Of a stretch of 31,582 nt of DNA, positions 1 to 7,281 are shown piece by piece. The stretch is from Verrucomicrobiota bacterium. Lineage in GTDB: Bacteria; Verrucomicrobiota; Verrucomicrobiia; Opitutales; Opitutaceae. Numbering within the stretch: the first letter of the stretch is position 1; each line of letters begins with the position of its first letter. The stretch covers positions 1 through 31,582 of the forward strand of contig JAEWBF010000116.1 in the NCBI GenBank assembly GCA_023391285.1, written 5' to 3'. The notes beneath the pieces are model-generated. The model searched no databases, had not been told where the DNA came from, and was given only the letters and a program-made list of their open reading frames with translations. Made by a program: the position numbers and the translations under genes.

Positions 1-21
1 GGCGCGCTCTCCGAGCGCGCC
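1..21. terminator. GC-rich hairpin at the window edge
   Basis: GGCGCGCTC and GAGCGCGCC form a perfect 9-bp stem around a TCC loop. No T-tract follows, so this may be a factor-independent terminator of a gene that ends left of the window, or a REP-like hairpin. The upstream gene is not visible. Confidence 0.4.
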
Positions 22-30
22 GCTCCCCAT

Positions 31-59
31 TCGAAAATCCAAAATCGAAATCGAAAATC
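31..59. repeat. AT-rich formulaic repeat just upstream of the fpg-like gene
   Basis: The stretch repeats the words TCGAAAATC, CAAAATCGAAA and TCGAAAATC in a region far more AT-rich than its surroundings, ending 5 bases before the fpg-like start codon. It resembles the low-complexity intergenic phrases seen in other bacterial genomes. It could also carry promoter or upstream-element function for the fpg-tlyA run. Confidence 0.45.
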
Positions 60-64
60 TCCCG

Positions 65-919
65 ATGCCCGAGCTCGCCGAAGTCGAATTCTTCCGCAAA
101 CGCTGGCACCACGCCGCGCTCGGCCAACGCATCCTCCGCGTCCTCCTCCACCCCAAAGCCAAAGTCTTCCGCGGCACCGACCCCGCCGCCATCGAACACG
201 CTCTCACTCGCGCTCGCTTCCTCTCTTCCGAAGCCGCCGCGAAACAAATGCTCTTCCTTTTCAGCGGCAACGCCTGGCTCGGCCTTCACCTCGGCATGAG
301 CGGTGATCTCTACGTCCACGCTGCCGATTACGCGCCCGCCAAGCACGACCACCTCGTCCTCTTCACCGCAAAACACGCGCTCGTCTTCACCGATCCGCGC
401 ATGTTCGGACGCGTCCAGTTCCACATTGGCAAAACCGCCCCCGACTGGTGGACGCGCATCGCCCCCCCCGTTCTCTCCGCCGATTTCACCGCCACCGCCG
501 TATCCGAATTCCTCACACGCCGCGCCCGCGCCCCGATCAAGGCCGTCCTCCTCATGCAGGAACGCTTCCCCGGCATCGGCAACTGGATGGCCGACGAAAT
601 CCTCTGGCGCGCCGCCATCCATCCCGCCCGCCCCGCCGGTTCGCTCACACCCGACGAAACCAAAATCCTCTGGCGCAAATCCCGCGAAGTCGCCCGCGAC
701 GCCCTCGCGAAAATCGCCGGCCACGGCGGTCGACTCCCACCCGATCTCAACGTCAACATCCCCGAGTCCTGGCTCTTTCATCACCGCTGGCGCGACGGCG
801 GTCGCTGCCCCAAAACCGGTGTCCTCCTCGAACGCGCCGAAATCGGCGGCCGCACCACCTGCTGGTCTCCCGCTCGCCAAAAACTTCCGTCCTCTTCCCG
901 CCGCAAAAAGTCCGCATGA
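65..919 (+). CDS. Fpg/Nei-family DNA glycosylase with degenerate zinc finger
   Basis: This is a base-excision-repair glycosylase/AP lyase that removes oxidised bases such as 8-oxoguanine. The 284-residue length fits the family. P2 and E3 follow the initiator Met (MPELAEVEF), giving the catalytic N-terminal proline and glutamate. K60 fits the beta-hairpin lysine, DPRMFG (110-115) is the void-filling/backbone loop, and GIGNWMADEILWR (170-182) is the helix-two-turn-helix. The C-terminal zinc finger is abnormal: of the four expected cysteines only C248 and C266 remain, with T251 and P269 in the places of the others, although the RTT and RQK finger residues persist. The stop codon overlaps the tlyA start (ATGA), implying translational coupling. 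Whether it is MutM-like or Nei-like cannot be settled here. Confidence 0.9.
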   Translation: MPELAEVEFFRKRWHHAALGQRILRVLLHPKAKVFRGTDPAAIEHALTRARFLSSEAAAKQMLFLFSGNAWLGLHLGMSGDLYVHAADYAPAKHDHLVLFTAKHALVFTDPRMFGRVQFHIGKTAPDWWTRIAPPVLSADFTATAVSEFLTRRARAPIKAVLLMQERFPGIGNWMADEILWRAAIHPARPAGSLTPDETKILWRKSREVARDALAKIAGHGGRLPPDLNVNIPESWLFHHRWRDGGRCPKTGVLLERAEIGGRTTCWSPARQKLPSSSRRKKSA

Positions 920-1704
920 CGTCCGCGAAAAAACTTCGCCTCGACGAACTCCTCGTCACCCGCGGTCTCGCCGCTTCGCGCGCCCAAGCGAAGGCGCTCA
1001 TCATGACCGGTCGCGTCCTTCACGGCACCGAGCGCCTCGACAAACCCGGCCGCGAATTTCCCGCCGATCTCGATCTCACGGTCGAACAACCGCCGCGCTT
1101 CGTCTCCCGCGGCGGCGAAAAACTCGCGGGCGCCATCGAGCGTTTCGCCCTTGATCTTCACGGCGCCCACGTCCTCGACGTCGGCGCCTCCACCGGCGGC
1201 TTCACCGATTGCGCCCTCCAATCCGGCGCCGCCGATGTGATCTGCGTCGATGTCGGCCGCGCCCAACTCCACGCCAAACTCCGCGCCGACGCTCGCGTCA
1301 CCAATCTCGAAAAAATCAACGCCCGCCATCTCACCGCCGCCGACCTCCCGCGCCGCGACTTCGATTTCATCGTGATGGACCTTTCGTTCATCTCCCTGAA
1401 AGCCGTCCTCCCCGCCGTCTGGCCGCTCCTCCGTTCCAATGGCACACTCGTCGCGCTCGTGAAGCCGCAGTTCGAAGCCGGCAAAGCCGAAGTCGACAAA
1501 GGCCGCGGCGTCATCCGCGATCCCGCCGTCCAAGAAGCCGCCCTCGCCTCCGTCCGCGATTTCGCCCTCGCCGAACTCCCCGCCGCTCACCTCGTCGGCG
1601 AAATGGACTCCCCCATCACCGGCACTGACGGCAACCGCGAATTCCTCCTCTGTCTCCGCAAAACCTCCGAGCTCTCCGCTTCGCCCGGTCAAACCCGCGA
1701 GTGA
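916..1704 (+). CDS. tlyA: TlyA-family rRNA (cytidine-2'-O)-methyltransferase
   Basis: TlyA-type enzymes 2'-O-methylate cytidines in 16S/23S rRNA; many are annotated as hemolysin A. An S4 RNA-binding domain covers roughly residues 7-65 (LDELLVTRGLAASRAQAKAL), followed by the FVSRGGEKL linker and a FtsJ-type Rossmann methyltransferase: SAM motif VLDVGASTGGFTDC (87-99), MDLSFISLK (154-162) and VKPQFEAGK (182-190) with the catalytic lysine. The start at 916 gives 262 residues, the usual family size, and overlaps the fpg-like stop by 4 bases. An in-frame extension upstream would run through the fpg gene and is a shadow. tlyA lying next to nadK is a common bacterial arrangement. Confidence 0.93.
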   Translation: MTSAKKLRLDELLVTRGLAASRAQAKALIMTGRVLHGTERLDKPGREFPADLDLTVEQPPRFVSRGGEKLAGAIERFALDLHGAHVLDVGASTGGFTDCALQSGAADVICVDVGRAQLHAKLRADARVTNLEKINARHLTAADLPRRDFDFIVMDLSFISLKAVLPAVWPLLRSNGTLVALVKPQFEAGKAEVDKGRGVIRDPAVQEAALASVRDFALAELPAAHLVGEMDSPITGTDGNREFLLCLRKTSELSASPGQTRE

Positions 1705-1774
1705 TACATCCAATCACATTTCCGATCGGCGTCGCTCCTCTCACATCTTCGCCAAATTCCTTCTGACATTCCTC

Positions 1775-1804
1775 GAATCCGTGTTCATCAGTGTCCGTCC
1801 GTGG
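1775..1804. repeat. Formulaic intergenic repeat (GTGTTCATCAGTGTCC type)
   Basis: The tlyA-nadK gap contains the phrase GTGTTCATCAGTGTCC followed by GTCCGTGG. I recognise this wording as a kind of dispersed intergenic phrase found in many unrelated bacterial genomes, from general familiarity and unchecked here. It runs into a GTG codon at 1801 in frame with nadK, which argues against that GTG being the real start. Confidence 0.5.
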
Positions 1805-1812
1805 CCTCCCTC

Positions 1813-2658
1813 ATGAAACCCCTCCGCCATCTCGCCTTCGTCATCAACGAAGACAAATCCGGCGCTCCCGAACTCGCCCGCGAGCTCGTCACGATCGCTG
1901 CCGCGGCAGGTGTCACCGCCACCCAGACCACGCAATTCCCACTTCCTCCAGGCTACCTCCAAGGCTACGACGCCTGCTGTGTGATCGGTGGCGACGGCAC
2001 GCTTCTAGGCGTCGCCCGCGAAGCCGCGCACCAACAGGTCCCCATCATCGGCGTCAATCGGGGCAGCCTTGGCTTTCTCACCACCTTCTCCGCCGAAGAA
2101 GCGCGCATTCATTTCACCCATCTTCTCTCCGGCGCTTACCGCCTCGCGCACCGCTCCCTCCTTGAGTGTTGCACCGGCCCCAGTTCGCACGACCTCGCCC
2201 TCAACGACGTCCTCGTTAAAAGCGATATCAACTCCCGTCTTGTCCAACTCGAGGTCCACGCCGACAACGAACTCGTCACGAACTACACCTGCGACGGTCT
2301 TATCTTTTCCACGCCCACCGGCTCCACCGCCTACAATCTCTCCGCCGGCGGCCCACTCATCCATCCCGACGCCGCCGTGATCGCGATGACGCCAATCTGC
2401 CCCCACACGCTCAGCAATCGCTCGATCATCTTCCGCGACCAAGTTTGCCTCCGCGTCTTCAACCGTTCCGCCGACTCCCGCCTGCTCGTCGCCATGGATG
2501 GACAACGCGACCTAAAAGTCGGCGTCGACTCCCCGATCGAGATCACCATCTCCTCCCTTCGCCTCCCGCTCGCCCAACGCATCGACTACTCCCACTTCTC
2601 CGTCGTCCGCGAAAAGCTCAAGTGGAGCGGCGCCCTCCACGACGACTCCAAGCGGTAA
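1813..2658 (+). CDS. nadK: NAD kinase
   Basis: NadK phosphorylates NAD(+) to NADP(+) in the cytoplasm. Hallmarks are GGDGT (59-63), the NRGSLGFLT segment (82-90) matching the NxGxLGFL motif, and the long glycine-rich block CDGLIFSTPTGSTAYNLSAG that binds NAD. The ATG at 1813 gives 281 residues, typical of the family. A GTG four codons upstream is in frame but sits inside an intergenic repeat. The gene follows tlyA by about 110 bases on the same strand, so the fpg-tlyA-nadK run may be one transcript or may have a promoter in the gap. Confidence 0.95.
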   Translation: MKPLRHLAFVINEDKSGAPELARELVTIAAAAGVTATQTTQFPLPPGYLQGYDACCVIGGDGTLLGVAREAAHQQVPIIGVNRGSLGFLTTFSAEEARIHFTHLLSGAYRLAHRSLLECCTGPSSHDLALNDVLVKSDINSRLVQLEVHADNELVTNYTCDGLIFSTPTGSTAYNLSAGGPLIHPDAAVIAMTPICPHTLSNRSIIFRDQVCLRVFNRSADSRLLVAMDGQRDLKVGVDSPIEITISSLRLPLAQRIDYSHFSVVREKLKWSGALHDDSKR

Positions 2659-2664
2659 GGTCGG

Positions 2665-2687
2665 CCCGGTAGGGCGAACCCTCCGGG
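2665..2687. repeat. Hairpin just after nadK, REP-like
   Basis: CCCGG-T-AGGG and CCCT-CCGGG pair around a CGAA tetraloop, 7 bases past the nadK stop. The core GGTAGGGCG resembles the GTAGGGCGGG hairpin at 13063. There is no T-run, so a REP-like element or weak terminator is possible. Confidence 0.5.
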
Positions 2688-2877
2688 TGAGCCGCAGCCA
2701 CGCACGATCCTCTCTGCTGCACCAACGCAGCTAGACTAATGCTATTGTGGCATTTGTCGGGCCGGAGGCACCGCTTTGAACCAGGGAGACGCCGAGAGCA
2801 GACGCCGACCACCACCGGGTTCTCTGTGTCTTTGCGTCTCTGTGGTTCGCCACAAGCTACAGTTTGCTATAAACAAA
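2688..2877. other. Intergenic region between nadK and the EF-hand gene
   Basis: No convincing gene is present; the + strand reading frame through here lacks any family motif and is a shadow. Visible items are a small hairpin GCTGC/GCAGC, a direct repeat GACGCCGA spaced 5 bases apart (GACGCCGAGAGCAGACGCCGA), and, at 2819-2850, a formulaic phrase built on CTCTGTGTC, TTTGCGTC and TCTGTGGTTC. The last belongs to the same informal class as the phrase at 1775. Confidence 0.4.
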
Positions 2878-2907
2878 GACCCCGACGCCGCTCACAGCAT
2901 CGGGGTC
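2870..2907 (-). terminator. Rho-independent terminator of the EF-hand gene
   Basis: Read on the minus strand, GACCCCGATGC and GCGTCGGGGTC form an 11-bp stem with one mismatched pair and an 8-base loop, followed by TTTGTTTA. It lies about 60 bases past the EF-hand stop codon and probably closes the whole minus-strand run from 7129 downward. Confidence 0.75.
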
Positions 2908-2965
2908 CAACGGATTCTGGATCGCATTCAGAACCCTGTAACCGGCCAAATCTAACTCTCTCCGC

Positions 2966-3220
2966 CTACTCCGAGCTTTCGCCCGCCTCCTTCGCCTTCT
3001 TTTTCTCGGCGCGCTTCTCCTTCTGCTTCTGCTTATCCGCCTCCCACGCCGCCGTCTCCGCCTCGTTCAACACTCCATCCTTGTCCTTATCGAAACGTTT
3101 GAGCGTCGTCTTGCTCGGCGGCTTGTCCTTCTTTGCTTCTTCGTCAGCCAACACCGCAGGAACTGCCATCACGCTGAAGCACGTGAGCAGGAAGGGGATA
3201 ATCAGTTTTGGAGTTTTCAT
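2966..3220 (-). CDS. Small exported EF-hand protein
   Basis: An 84-residue protein starting MKTPKLIIPFLLTCFSVMA, a clear Sec-type signal peptide ending near VLADEEA. One EF-hand calcium loop follows: DKDKDGVLNEAE (about 45-56), with Asp at loop positions 1, 3 and 5, Gly at 6, a hydrophobic residue at 8 and Glu at 12. The C-terminal third is a Lys/Glu/Ala-rich charged helix (KQKQKEKRAEKKKAKEAG). A single complete EF-hand suggests dimerisation or pairing with another protein. I place the start at the signal peptide; an in-frame upstream ATG would prefix it with an arginine-rich stretch. It lies 72 bases downstream of the DUF3445 gene on the same strand. The specific role is unknown. Confidence 0.75.
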   Translation of the reverse strand: MKTPKLIIPFLLTCFSVMAVPAVLADEEAKKDKPPSKTTLKRFDKDKDGVLNEAETAAWEADKQKQKEKRAEKKKAKEAGESSE

Positions 3221-3292
3221 GGACCGGCGCGACCATGTGCTTTCGCCGTCCATTGGCGATATCTTTTCTGCATAACGATGGCATTTTCTGTG

Positions 3293-4087
3293 TCATGCCA
3301 GCGCCCGGACGAGCTCGGTGCGGATCCCATCCAACCGCTTATACGCCAGCATGGCATCGGACATCGTAAGGAGCGCCCGCGCTAATCCTCGCGCCGCTCC
3401 CCCATCCGCTTTCACCGCATCTAAGCGATGCAACCGCACCCGAATACCAAACAACACCCCGCCGTTTTCGGGCAAACGCACCAGAATCTGATGCTCCACC
3501 CGCAGCCATAAACGCTCCAACTCCACCGGCAACGCCGGCCCCAGGAACCCGCGCGCGGGATGGAGATTCAACTCATCGGTGGCCGCGATGCCCCAGTTAT
3601 CCCGAAGAAAACCGATCCCCGGCCGCAGCCGCTCCATGAACTGCTGGATCGACGCGCCGATCGTCGAATTCAGCGCCGGCACCACGCCATGAATCTCGTC
3701 CATCGTCTGCCCGAGCTTCTCCTCCAACGCCCATCCCGTCGGAAAACAGAGCGCCCCGCCTCGCAACCGGAAACACCCCTGCGCATCCGACGATAGCATC
3801 AAAAAGTCCGGCTCGATTTCACCTCCCAACGCGTCGATCGCGTGCTCGTCCGCCACGCCCCACTCGCGGCACCAACCCGCAAACTCCCGCAACATCGCCA
3901 CCCCTTCGTCCTCCACGATCGCATACCGACCCGGCGTATCCGCAATCCAACGACGCCGCTCCGCCAACACGCGCCCGCTTGAATCCTGCGGCACAAAGAA
4001 GTCCCGCGGTTCACCCCGCCGAAGCGTCAGGTGCAGACGGAAATCCTCGTCCGGAAACAATGCCGCCAGTTCGCTCACACGCGCCAA
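3293..4087 (-). CDS. DUF3445 / heme-dependent oxidative N-demethylase-like protein
   Basis: The 264-residue protein matches the DUF3445 family, which contains the heme-dependent oxidative N-demethylase alpha subunit. Supporting segments are CFPTGWALEEKLGQTMDEIH (114-133), RDNWGIA (162-168) and LVRLPENGGVLFGIR (202-216), which follow the family pattern CFPxxW...EKxG...IH, then RxNW, then LxRLPxxxAVLFxIR. No signal peptide or membrane segment is visible, so it should be cytoplasmic. It begins 37 bases after the M16 peptidase stop and is very likely cotranscribed with it. The partner reductase subunits of a full N-demethylase are not encoded nearby, so the substrate cannot be inferred. Confidence 0.8.
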   Translation of the reverse strand: MARVSELAALFPDEDFRLHLTLRRGEPRDFFVPQDSSGRVLAERRRWIADTPGRYAIVEDEGVAMLREFAGWCREWGVADEHAIDALGGEIEPDFLMLSSDAQGCFRLRGGALCFPTGWALEEKLGQTMDEIHGVVPALNSTIGASIQQFMERLRPGIGFLRDNWGIAATDELNLHPARGFLGPALPVELERLWLRVEHQILVRLPENGGVLFGIRVRLHRLDAVKADGGAARGLARALLTMSDAMLAYKRLDGIRTELVRALA

Positions 4088-4124
4088 ACTGCCCCCCGCC
4101 CACCCGCCGCGTCAACGCCGCCGC

Positions 4125-6704
4125 TCAGGGCCTCACTACCAGCTGCACCCGCAACTCCGGCCGAAAATATCGCTCCGCCAACGCCGCCAGGTCCGCGATC
4201 GTCACCGCATCGATCCGTGCATCGTAGTTCTTCCAGTCGTTGATCGGCTGGCCTTGCAGCGCATTCAACGCCGCCTGCATCGCGCGCGACCCATTCGTCT
4301 GCAAACTCTGTCGTCGCCCCGCCTTCAACCTCGCCTGACACCGCGCCAACTCCACCTCCTCCACGCCACCCGCACGCACCCGCGCAATCTCCGCGTCGAT
4401 CTCCGCCAGCACCTCGCCTTCTTTCCCCGGCTGCGTGCCGGCGAAGAAATAAAACATTCCCGCATCCAACCCCGTCACCCGCCCCGAACGCACGAAATAC
4501 GCCAAGCCTTTTTCTTCCCGCACACGCTCGAATAACCGCGACGCCATTCCGCTGAACAATTCGTCCGCCACCTCCGCGATATAAAAGTCCTCCGCATTCA
4601 CCCGCGGTCCGGGAAACGCCTGCAGGACCACCGCCTGCTCGCGTGGCTGCTGCTCCACAAATTCTCCCGTTTCCGCTGGCAGTTTCAGCGGCTTCCCACC
4701 CGCGCGAGGCGCCGCCGCCTTCGGCAAACGCCCCAAAAACGCTTTCAACTTCGCCGTCAGTTCACGCGGATTGAAATCGCCCGCCACCGCCAGCACCACA
4801 TTCGGCCCCACCGCCAGCGCGCGATGCAGCGCCTTCAAATCCTCGGCCCGAATCGCCTTCACGCCGTCCTGCGTGCCTTGCGCATCATGCGCCAGCGGAT
4901 GCGCCCCAAAGAACCGCTCGCGCACCCGCTTCCGCGCGAGCGTCACCACGTCATCGTCGTCTTGTTGCAACCCCGCCACCTGCGCGTCGCGCTCGAGTTC
5001 CAACGTCGCCTTCTTGAACGCCGGCGCCAGCAACGCCTCGCGCAACACCTCCACCGCGCGATCGACATCCGTCGGCAACACTTCCACCGCCAAACCCACG
5101 CTGTTGTTGCCCGCCACCGGATGAAAACTTCCGCCCACCGACTCGATGAACTCCGCCACGTCCGCCGCGCTGCGTTTGCGCGTATCCTTCGTCAGCATCG
5201 TCGACAACAAGGCCGTCGCCCCGCGCTTTGCCGGATGCTCGAACAACGGCCCGCCTTGCATCAACAACCGCAGATGCAAGTTCGGCAGGCGCCGGTCCGG
5301 CTGCAGCAACAGCCGCGCACCGTTCGGCAGTTTGATCTCCGAAAAATCCCGCGGCGCCCCCGCATCGTTCGCCTCCGCCTTCCCTCGCACGTCCGACTTC
5401 GTCGGATTCGACGAAATCGAAGTGAGCCGCGACGGCACCAGATACCGCCTCAACACCCGCACCAGGTCCGCCGCCGTCGTCGCCGCGAGTTGCTCGAAAT
5501 ACACGCGGCTGTGATCCAGATCACCCACCACCACTTCCGCAGCCCCGAGCCGCGACGCCTGTCCGCTCATTGTCTTCCGCGAGTTGATCTCGCCGACGAC
5601 CAACTGACGAATCGCCTTCTTCAACTCCGCCGGCTTGAACCCGCGCGCCGCACAACGCGCCAGCGTCCGCTCGATCGCCGCCGTCGCCGCCGCGCGCTTC
5701 TCCGGCTCGCAGGTGAACGAAACGCAAAACAACCCCGTCGTGCCCGGATTCCAGCTCGACGCATCGATCGTGTGCACCAGCCCCGTCTTCTCGCGTATCG
5801 CTTGCCACAATACGGAGCTGTCCCCTCCGCCCAACACCCCCGCCAACAAGTCGAGCGTCGGCGCATCCTCGTGCGTCAATCCCGGGATCGGCCACGCCAG
5901 CGCCGCCCGCGTGATCTCCACGTCTTCGAATCGATGCTCCGTCCGCGCTCCCAGTTGCAACGGTTCCGTCGGCACCAACACCGGCGCGAGCCGCGCCCGC
6001 GGCACCGCCCCGAAATGCTGTTCCACCGCCGCTCGCGTCGCCGCCACGTCGATGTCGCCGACGATCACCACCACCAGATTATTCGGCACGTAACGCGCGC
6101 GATAATACGAAACCAAATCTTCCCGCGTGACCGCCGAAAACACATCGCGATGCCCGATGATCGGCTCGCGATAGGGATGCTCCCGAAACGCCGTCGAGAA
6201 CAGCGACTCCCACAGACGGTTGTCCGGATCATCCTTCGTCATCGCGATCTCGCGCAAAATCACGTCCTTCTCTTTCGCGCACTCGTCCGCCGGCAACGTG
6301 GAATGCAGCACCGCATCCGCCAGCAAATCGATCGCCACCGTCGTATGCTCGCTCGGCAAATCGATGTAGTAAACCGTCCGATCGAAGGTCGTGTAAGCGT
6401 TGATGTAGCCGCCATGCGCCTGCACCGTCGCCGAGATGTCGCGTCCCGCGCGCCGCTCCGTCCCCTTGAACAGCATGTGCTCGAGATAATGTGACAGCCC
6501 CGCGCCCAGATGCGCGCCTTCATGCGTGCTGCCCGTCTTCACCCAGACCTGCACCGACGCCAACGCCGCCGACCGGTCCGGCTTCATGATCAACGTCAGC
6601 CCGTTCGGCAGCAGCGTCCGCTCCACCGGCTCGCGCCAGAACGCATCCAGCAATCGGAAATCCGCCGCAGCGGCAGTAACAGCACGCATCGGTCGTTCGC
6701 TCAC
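4125..6704 (-). CDS. M16-family zinc metallopeptidase, two fused halves
   Basis: This 859-residue protein carries two M16 (insulinase/processing-peptidase-like) modules in one chain. The N-terminal module has the inverted zinc motif HYLEH (72-76) in SHYLEHMLFKGT and the distal glutamate about 76 residues later (EKDVILREI, E152). The C-terminal module, from about residue 440 (LPNGARLLLQPD), has GATALLSTML where the zinc motif should be, so it is catalytically dead and probably completes the substrate chamber. No signal peptide is obvious. The gene overlaps the upstream Minf_1886 gene by 4 bases and is followed closely by the DUF3445 gene. Substrates are unknown; related proteins degrade or process peptides. 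Confidence 0.93.
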   Translation of the reverse strand: MSERPMRAVTAAAADFRLLDAFWREPVERTLLPNGLTLIMKPDRSAALASVQVWVKTGSTHEGAHLGAGLSHYLEHMLFKGTERRAGRDISATVQAHGGYINAYTTFDRTVYYIDLPSEHTTVAIDLLADAVLHSTLPADECAKEKDVILREIAMTKDDPDNRLWESLFSTAFREHPYREPIIGHRDVFSAVTREDLVSYYRARYVPNNLVVVIVGDIDVAATRAAVEQHFGAVPRARLAPVLVPTEPLQLGARTEHRFEDVEITRAALAWPIPGLTHEDAPTLDLLAGVLGGGDSSVLWQAIREKTGLVHTIDASSWNPGTTGLFCVSFTCEPEKRAAATAAIERTLARCAARGFKPAELKKAIRQLVVGEINSRKTMSGQASRLGAAEVVVGDLDHSRVYFEQLAATTAADLVRVLRRYLVPSRLTSISSNPTKSDVRGKAEANDAGAPRDFSEIKLPNGARLLLQPDRRLPNLHLRLLMQGGPLFEHPAKRGATALLSTMLTKDTRKRSAADVAEFIESVGGSFHPVAGNNSVGLAVEVLPTDVDRAVEVLREALLAPAFKKATLELERDAQVAGLQQDDDDVVTLARKRVRERFFGAHPLAHDAQGTQDGVKAIRAEDLKALHRALAVGPNVVLAVAGDFNPRELTAKLKAFLGRLPKAAAPRAGGKPLKLPAETGEFVEQQPREQAVVLQAFPGPRVNAEDFYIAEVADELFSGMASRLFERVREEKGLAYFVRSGRVTGLDAGMFYFFAGTQPGKEGEVLAEIDAEIARVRAGGVEEVELARCQARLKAGRRQSLQTNGSRAMQAALNALQGQPINDWKNYDARIDAVTIADLAALAERYFRPELRVQLVVRP

Positions 6705-7129
6705 GCGGCTTCGACGTTGGACGAACCCCGCCGCGATTTCTCCGGCAGGAAGGGTTTCACGAACGCTTCCTCGAACGTGTAGATGTCTGCAAAATCCTCC
6801 CGTCGATCGCTGTCGGTTTTGCTGAATACGTTATACTCGATCAGATTGAACACGATTTCCCCAAAATCCGTGCACCGCTTCACGCCCCACGAATTCAACA
6901 CCGTCTTCGCCAGCGGCCCGTATTGATCCAGCGCATACACCCGCAGGCCTTCCAATAACTCCGGGCCCGAAACGTGACGCGAACGGCCCGCTTTCGTGCC
7001 GTCCTTCTTTCGCAACTCCTTGACCGTATGGTCCAGGCCCAGCCGGATAAAATCGTAAGCTTTGCGATCGTAGCGAGGGTCCTCCTTGCAAATGAGGCCG
7101 ACGACCTCTGCGAAATCCGGATCTTCCAT
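6701..7129 (-). CDS. Minf_1886 family protein
   Basis: The 142-residue product fits the Minf_1886 family, a conserved protein of unknown function that I associate with Verrucomicrobia and Planctomycetes. Diagnostic segments are DPRYDRKAYDFIRLGLDHT, RHVSGPELLEGLRVYALDQYG, VLNSWGVKRCTDFGEIVFNL and DFADIYTFEEAF. The start at 7129 (MEDPDFAEVV) is preferred over the ATG at 7201, which would add a 24-residue extension foreign to the family. There is no transmembrane segment. It is the first gene of a minus-strand run, overlaps the M16 peptidase by 4 bases, and is transcribed divergently from the Fur-family gene, so the roughly 150-base gap holds both promoters. Confidence 0.88.
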   Translation of the reverse strand: MEDPDFAEVVGLICKEDPRYDRKAYDFIRLGLDHTVKELRKKDGTKAGRSRHVSGPELLEGLRVYALDQYGPLAKTVLNSWGVKRCTDFGEIVFNLIEYNVFSKTDSDRREDFADIYTFEEAFVKPFLPEKSRRGSSNVEAA

Positions 7130-7230
7130 GTTTGGGCGCGCGATGTAACACACCGCTTTCCCCCGCGCAACTAGCAACCCGAGACTGCAACTCAAGCGCA
7201 TGGACTTCAGGGAAAGACCTGATGCAAACC

Positions 7231-7236
7231 TATGAT
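7231..7236 (+). promoter_or_regulatory. Possible -10 box for the Fur-family gene
   Basis: TATGAT matches the -10 consensus at five of six positions and lies about 45 bases upstream of the preferred start at 7282. No convincing -35 element is seen at normal spacing. If real, translation cannot begin at the alternative ATG at 7222. Confidence 0.3.
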
Positions 7237-7265
7237 TATTACCTCGAACGTTCGCGCAGTCGTCA

Positions 7266-7280
7266 TGACATTAAATGTGA
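7266..7280. promoter_or_regulatory. 7-1-7 inverted repeat, candidate Fur-family operator
   Basis: TGACATT-A-AATGTGA is an inverted repeat with six of seven arm positions matching and a single central base. That is the 7-1-7 architecture of Fur, Zur and PerR operators. It ends one base before the preferred start of the Fur-family gene, so it could autorepress that gene and perhaps affect the divergent Minf_1886 run. Confidence 0.5.
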
Positions 7281-7281
7281 A

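Noticed and set aside
448..915. In-frame N-terminal extension of tlyA, Arg/Pro-rich
   Set aside because: It is the out-of-frame reading of the fpg-like gene. The S4 domain starts properly at 916 with an ATGA overlap.
2739..3275. Open frame on + across the EF-hand gene
   Set aside because: It is Ser/Phe-rich and antisense to a protein with a signal peptide and a complete EF-hand, and it has no domain of its own.
4824..6494. 556-codon Arg/His/Gln-rich frame on +
   Set aside because: Antisense shadow of the M16 peptidase in a GC-rich gene. Composition is not protein-like and there are no motifs.
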